A program made the translations under genes and the position numbers. The notes under the pieces are model-generated. The model saw only the letters and a program-made list of their open reading frames with translations. It made no database searches and was not told the DNA's origin. Of a DNA stretch of 64,000 nucleotides, positions 60,739 through 64,000 are shown piece by piece; positions within the stretch are counted from its first letter, which is position 1; each line of letters starts with the position of its first letter. Origin of the DNA: an uncultured Ruminococcus sp. (GTDB lineage: Bacteria; Bacillota; Clostridia; Oscillospirales; Acutalibacteraceae); assembly GCA_900539465.1 (NCBI GenBank), contig UQCF01000006.1:1-64000 (forward strand). Direction: 5' to 3'.

Positions 60739-61467
60739 ATGGCATTTTGCAGAAAATGCGGAAAAGAGCTTGCCGACACAGAGTCTTTTTGCTCTGCCTG
60801 CGGCACAAAGGTAGACGGAATAAATTTTTCGGACGCGGTATCGTCAGTTAAAAGGGGAACGGCACAGATTGCCGAAAAGGTAACGCAAAACGTTCAGGGA
60901 TCGGATTATAAGAGCAAGCTTTTAAACTCATACAACGGCTTGCAGTCTGCAAAAACAATGTTTTTGGTTACTCTCGGCTCAGTTTTGTTAAACTTTATTT
61001 TGATGTTTTCTGATATGTTCAGCATAAATCTGTTTATAACAAAAGAGAGCGGTTCTCTTATAAAGATGGTGCACGATCTTAAAGATCTCGTTACAAGCTA
61101 CGGCGGAAGCACCGAAGACCTCGGCGATCTTCAATATTTGATTCCTATACTCAACATCAGCATAATTTTAACCGTAGCCGCTTTTGTCTTAACGGCTCTG
61201 CCGATTATTTTAGGCAAAGTCTATAACAGAAAAAGCCTTATAGTCAACTATATTTCTATGATATATAACATCTTGATTTATCTCACGGTTATTCTTGCTT
61301 ATTCGCCGGATCCGTCAAGCGAAATGGAGATAAAGTTTATGACATATGTTTATATCATTGAATCCTTTGCGGTAATAATTATTACCAAAATGTTCTCAAA
61401 CAAAGTAAAAGCCGTGCAAAAAGCCGAAGCAGCAAAAGCAGCCGAAGCGCAGGGGGAAGAACAATGA
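60739..61467 (+). CDS. zinc-ribbon multi-pass membrane protein
   Basis: A 242-aa protein with a zinc-ribbon (CRKCG, CSACG in residues 1-22), a soluble linker and about four helices, ending in an Ala/Glu-rich tail (KAEAAKAAEAQGEEQ). It is similar in plan to the gene at 148-879. AAGGAGG precedes ATG 60739; the stop overlaps the next gene (ATGA). Confidence 0.8.
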   Translation: MAFCRKCGKELADTESFCSACGTKVDGINFSDAVSSVKRGTAQIAEKVTQNVQGSDYKSKLLNSYNGLQSAKTMFLVTLGSVLLNFILMFSDMFSINLFITKESGSLIKMVHDLKDLVTSYGGSTEDLGDLQYLIPILNISIILTVAAFVLTALPIILGKVYNRKSLIVNYISMIYNILIYLTVILAYSPDPSSEMEIKFMTYVYIIESFAVIIITKMFSNKVKAVQKAEAAKAAEAQGEEQ

Positions 61468-62753
61468 AAAAAGTAATATCATTTGCTTTGGTTTTAGCTT
61501 TAATTTTTTCTCTCGCCGCCTGCGGCAAAAAGAAAAATTCGGATATTGAAGTCGTAAAAGATTATGAATCGCAACCGGTTTCGGGAGATTCCGAGGGAGG
61601 GCAAAAAACTGCGCTCAATTTGACAAGCGCTTATAACTTTGTCAACGGCTACGCTTGGGTAAAAAGTTCCGGTTCGGAATCGTACTCGCTCATTGACACA
61701 AGCGGCAAGATTATATGCACCTCAACAGCCATAGAAATACATGGCATGAGCAATGACGCATGTTATGTAAAAGAAAAAGTCGGCGATAAAGACGGGGAAG
61801 CAATTTATAATTATAAAATAATAAATAAAGACGGAAAGATTGTTGCCTCATCGGCAGACGGAAAATTTGATGAGATTTTAGCTGCGGGAGATAATCTATT
61901 CTTTGTTCATAAATACGAGAGCAGCATAGACGTTTCACGCCACCTTTACGGCACAATAAATGAAAAAGGTGAGTTTGTTAACAAATTGAGAGAATGTCCC
62001 TATGGTGAATTGTCGGAAACATACACATCATATATTGGTGCAAAAGCATTTCGTGTGGGTGCCGGCGTATACGATGACCCATATATTTACATGTCTAGCA
62101 TTGATAAGTATATCGGGAACAATGCCATCGACTATGGCACTCAAATAAACATAGGCAACAACTTGTATATCGTTAACGGAAGCGGAATCAAGGTCGAGGG
62201 CAGCGACACAGGTTATTATGAATATGACGATGACGGATATGCGTATGTCGTAATACGCTCCGACGGCAAAGTTGAAAAAGCCCCTGCTTTTGACGAAATT
62301 ATAAACGGTATGCTTGTTAAAAGAGACCGCGAAAAAGAATCCGTATCGTTTACCGACCCGACAACAGGCAAAACCGCAACATTTTCAAAATATTATCCTG
62401 TATATATCGACACGGCAGGCAAAGATAATTTTTTGATTATGATTGAGGGTGCAGACGGCAAATATTATTACACTATTTTAGATAAAAACGGCAATATGCT
62501 GTTTGAACCTATTGAAGGAACTAGGGGAGAGATTTACTCTGAACGTGCCGCCGGCGAAACATATGCAAGCGACGGCAGGCTCGTTTTACGCACAGACGAC
62601 GGATATTCCGTGCTTGACTACACGGGCAAGGTCATAATTCCTGCCGGAACATACAGCTCTATAGACTCTTTTAACAGCGGAATTGCGTGGGCGAAAAATT
62701 CTTCCGACCAATATGTCGGCATAGACGTAAACGGCAAGGTGGTTATCTCATAA
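61464..62753 (+). CDS. WG-repeat lipoprotein
   Basis: A 429-aa exported protein. The lipobox is SLAACGKKK (Cys about 20). The rest consists of WG-type beta repeats such as NGYAWVKSSGSESYSLIDTSGKII and SGIAWAKNSSDQYVGIDVNGKVV, expected to fold as a beta-propeller-like or solenoid surface protein. It overlaps the zinc-ribbon gene by four bases and ends the cluster. Function unknown. Confidence 0.8.
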   Translation: MKKVISFALVLALIFSLAACGKKKNSDIEVVKDYESQPVSGDSEGGQKTALNLTSAYNFVNGYAWVKSSGSESYSLIDTSGKIICTSTAIEIHGMSNDACYVKEKVGDKDGEAIYNYKIINKDGKIVASSADGKFDEILAAGDNLFFVHKYESSIDVSRHLYGTINEKGEFVNKLRECPYGELSETYTSYIGAKAFRVGAGVYDDPYIYMSSIDKYIGNNAIDYGTQINIGNNLYIVNGSGIKVEGSDTGYYEYDDDGYAYVVIRSDGKVEKAPAFDEIINGMLVKRDREKESVSFTDPTTGKTATFSKYYPVYIDTAGKDNFLIMIEGADGKYYYTILDKNGNMLFEPIEGTRGEIYSERAAGETYASDGRLVLRTDDGYSVLDYTGKVIIPAGTYSSIDSFNSGIAWAKNSSDQYVGIDVNGKVVIS

Positions 62754-62902
62754 AATCCGTCTGCGTCAAAAACATTTGACGTGAGAACAAAACGGGAGTA
62801 AAATATTAAAGAGAAACCGCCCGCATTTTTAAAAATTCGGTATAAAACAAACTTCACCGCCCATAATAAACGGTGCGGCGCAAAAAGGATACATAAAATC
62901 GG

Positions 62903-62937
62903 GGGGGGCTTCGCATTCGGCGCAGTCCCCCTTTTTT
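62903..62937 (+). terminator. GC-rich terminator before trxB
   Basis: GGGGGGCT / AGTCCCCC (one G-U) with a 13-base loop and six T. It lies only 11 bases ahead of the trxB ATG, so it either ends the WG-repeat transcript or attenuates trxB. Confidence 0.75.
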
Positions 62938-62948
62938 AAGGTGAGAAT

Positions 62949-63851
62949 ATGACAGACGTAATTATTATAGGCGCAGGCACGGCAGGGCTCAGCGCCGCGA
63001 TATATGCCTGCCGCTTGGGCAAGAGCGTGCTTGTTTTTGAGAAAGAAATTATCGGCGGTCAGATAGTCTATTCAAACAGGGTTGAGAATTACCCGGGTAT
63101 AAAAGAGATAGGCGGCGCGGATTTTGCGAGCGGACTTTTTGAGCAGGCGGCCGACCTCGGCGCGGAAATTCGGCTTGAAAGAGTAAACGAAATAAAAAAT
63201 CACGGCTCTTTTAAAACCGTTGTAGCCGACGGCGGCAGTTACGACTGCAAGGCGGTTATAATAGCCTGCGGCGTAAAGAGCAAAAGGCTCGGCGCAAAGG
63301 GCGAAGAAGAGTTTATCGGCAAGGGCGTTTCTTATTGCGCTGTGTGCGACGGCGCATTTTATAAGGGCAAAGACGTTTTGGTTGTTGGCGGCGGCAACAC
63401 CGCTTTGCAGGATGCGCTTCTGCTCTCGTCATACTGCCGCAAGGTTTACCTTGTTCACAGGCGAAGTGCTTTCAGGGGCGAGCAAAAATCTGCCGAAGCA
63501 CTCAAAGCCAAAGAAAACGTCAGCTTTATTCTTGACTCTGTCATAACAAAAATCGGCGGCGAAGACAGCGTAAGCTTTGCCGAAATCGAAAATGTTAAAA
63601 CAAAAGAAAAAAGCACCGTTTCGGTCAGCGGAGTTTTTGTTGCCGTGGGTCAAAAGCCCGATAACGAAGCTTTTAAATCCGTAGCCGATTTGGACGAATA
63701 CGGGTTTATAATCGCTGGCGAAGACTGCCGCACAAAAACAGACGGTATTTTTGCCGCGGGCGACTGCCGCACAAAGGCGGTTCGTCAGCTCACCACCGCA
63801 GCGGCGGACGGCGCGGTTGCCGCGCTCGGAGCGTGTGAATTTGCAGAATAA
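62949..63851 (+). CDS. trxB: thioredoxin reductase
   Basis: A 300-aa FAD/NAD(P)H disulfide reductase. It has the FAD motif IIIGAGTAGLSAAIYA, the redox pair Cys130-Ala-Val-Cys133, the NAD(P)H motif VVGGGNTALQDALLLS and the FAD motif IFAAGDCRTK. It reduces thioredoxin or a similar carrier in the cytosol. No thioredoxin gene is in the window. AAGGTGAG precedes ATG 62949. Confidence 0.92.
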   Translation: MTDVIIIGAGTAGLSAAIYACRLGKSVLVFEKEIIGGQIVYSNRVENYPGIKEIGGADFASGLFEQAADLGAEIRLERVNEIKNHGSFKTVVADGGSYDCKAVIIACGVKSKRLGAKGEEEFIGKGVSYCAVCDGAFYKGKDVLVVGGGNTALQDALLLSSYCRKVYLVHRRSAFRGEQKSAEALKAKENVSFILDSVITKIGGEDSVSFAEIENVKTKEKSTVSVSGVFVAVGQKPDNEAFKSVADLDEYGFIIAGEDCRTKTDGIFAAGDCRTKAVRQLTTAAADGAVAALGACEFAE

Positions 63852-64000
63852 AAATACGGTCTCGGGGGGGGCTGTCGCATTTAGATGCAGAAAGCGTTTT
63901 CTTTGCCCCGAAGCTGTACTTATTGTACCGCGAGTGGGCAAAAAAGCGCTTAAAAGAGAAAAAGCAAAAGTAAAGCTGTAATCCGCATCGGTATGTTTAA

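Overview
The window looks like chromosome of a low-to-moderate GC Firmicute of class Clostridia, most like an uncultured gut Oscillospiraceae/Ruminococcaceae relative. The evidence is the gene order rimP-nusA-ylxR-ylxQ-infB-rbfA-nrnA, strong AGGAGG-type ribosome binding sites, TTGACA/TATAAT promoters, split transketolase, a SpoIIQ-like M23 protein, a BspA-type repeat surface protein, and families of zinc-ribbon and lipoprotein genes. This placement is inference; no rRNA or marker tree was available.

Layout. 1-8715 (+): an AT-rich surface/zinc-ribbon region with two paralogous zinc-ribbon membrane proteins (the second broken by one in-frame TAA) and a large BspA-like protein carrying a papain-like Cys-His-Asp/Asn domain. 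8812-14619 (-): a GH16 glucanase, then an operon of two SCP2-like proteins around a class III aminotransferase and a split transketolase. 14819-17084 (+): MTA/SAH nucleosidase and a two-gene membrane transporter. 17098-23152 (+): the rimP-nusA-infB translation operon with a GCGA-tetraloop hairpin in its leader. 23243-27130 (+): ABC exporter, FucU/RbsD mutarotase, rhamnulokinase-like kinase and a tiny membrane ORF. 27182-34731 (-): an M23 peptidase and a seven-gene run that joins Rnf-like D, E and A membrane subunits, which have lost most redox ligand residues, to a small membrane protein, a neopullulanase-like GH13, an LCP-like protein and a transglutaminase lipoprotein. 34809-40277: MecA-like adaptor, rpe, phosphoesterase, D,D-carboxypeptidase, a tRNA-Arg(CCU) with a broken second copy and a tandem palindromic repeat, a small monooxygenase and an OPA-type transporter. 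40385-45544: ogg, nth, a cluster of DnaA-box-like sequences, purA and guaA.

45533-52892 is the most interesting part. It is a 7.3-kb genomic island in the 3' end of guaA, bounded by the 16-bp direct repeat GAGTGGGAATAAATCG. It has no integrase. It carries one compact minus-strand defence operon of six genes: AbiEi antitoxin, AbiEii toxin, a BcgI-like nuclease-methylase, its specificity subunit (in the -1 frame after a run of seven A, without a normal start codon), a DUF262 protein and a HEPN RNase-like protein. Both copies of the repeat are followed, at almost the same distance, by a similar arm with a pair of TTGATA repeats, which suggests successive integrations at this site.

53029-59551 (-): pyrG followed by an Fe-S/FAD old-yellow-enzyme family reductase, both subunits of an aconitase X, and a membrane protein; dehydration followed by enoate reduction is a plausible joint role. 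59664-63851: a divergent XRE regulator with two palindromic operators, a lipoprotein/zinc-ribbon cluster and thioredoxin reductase.
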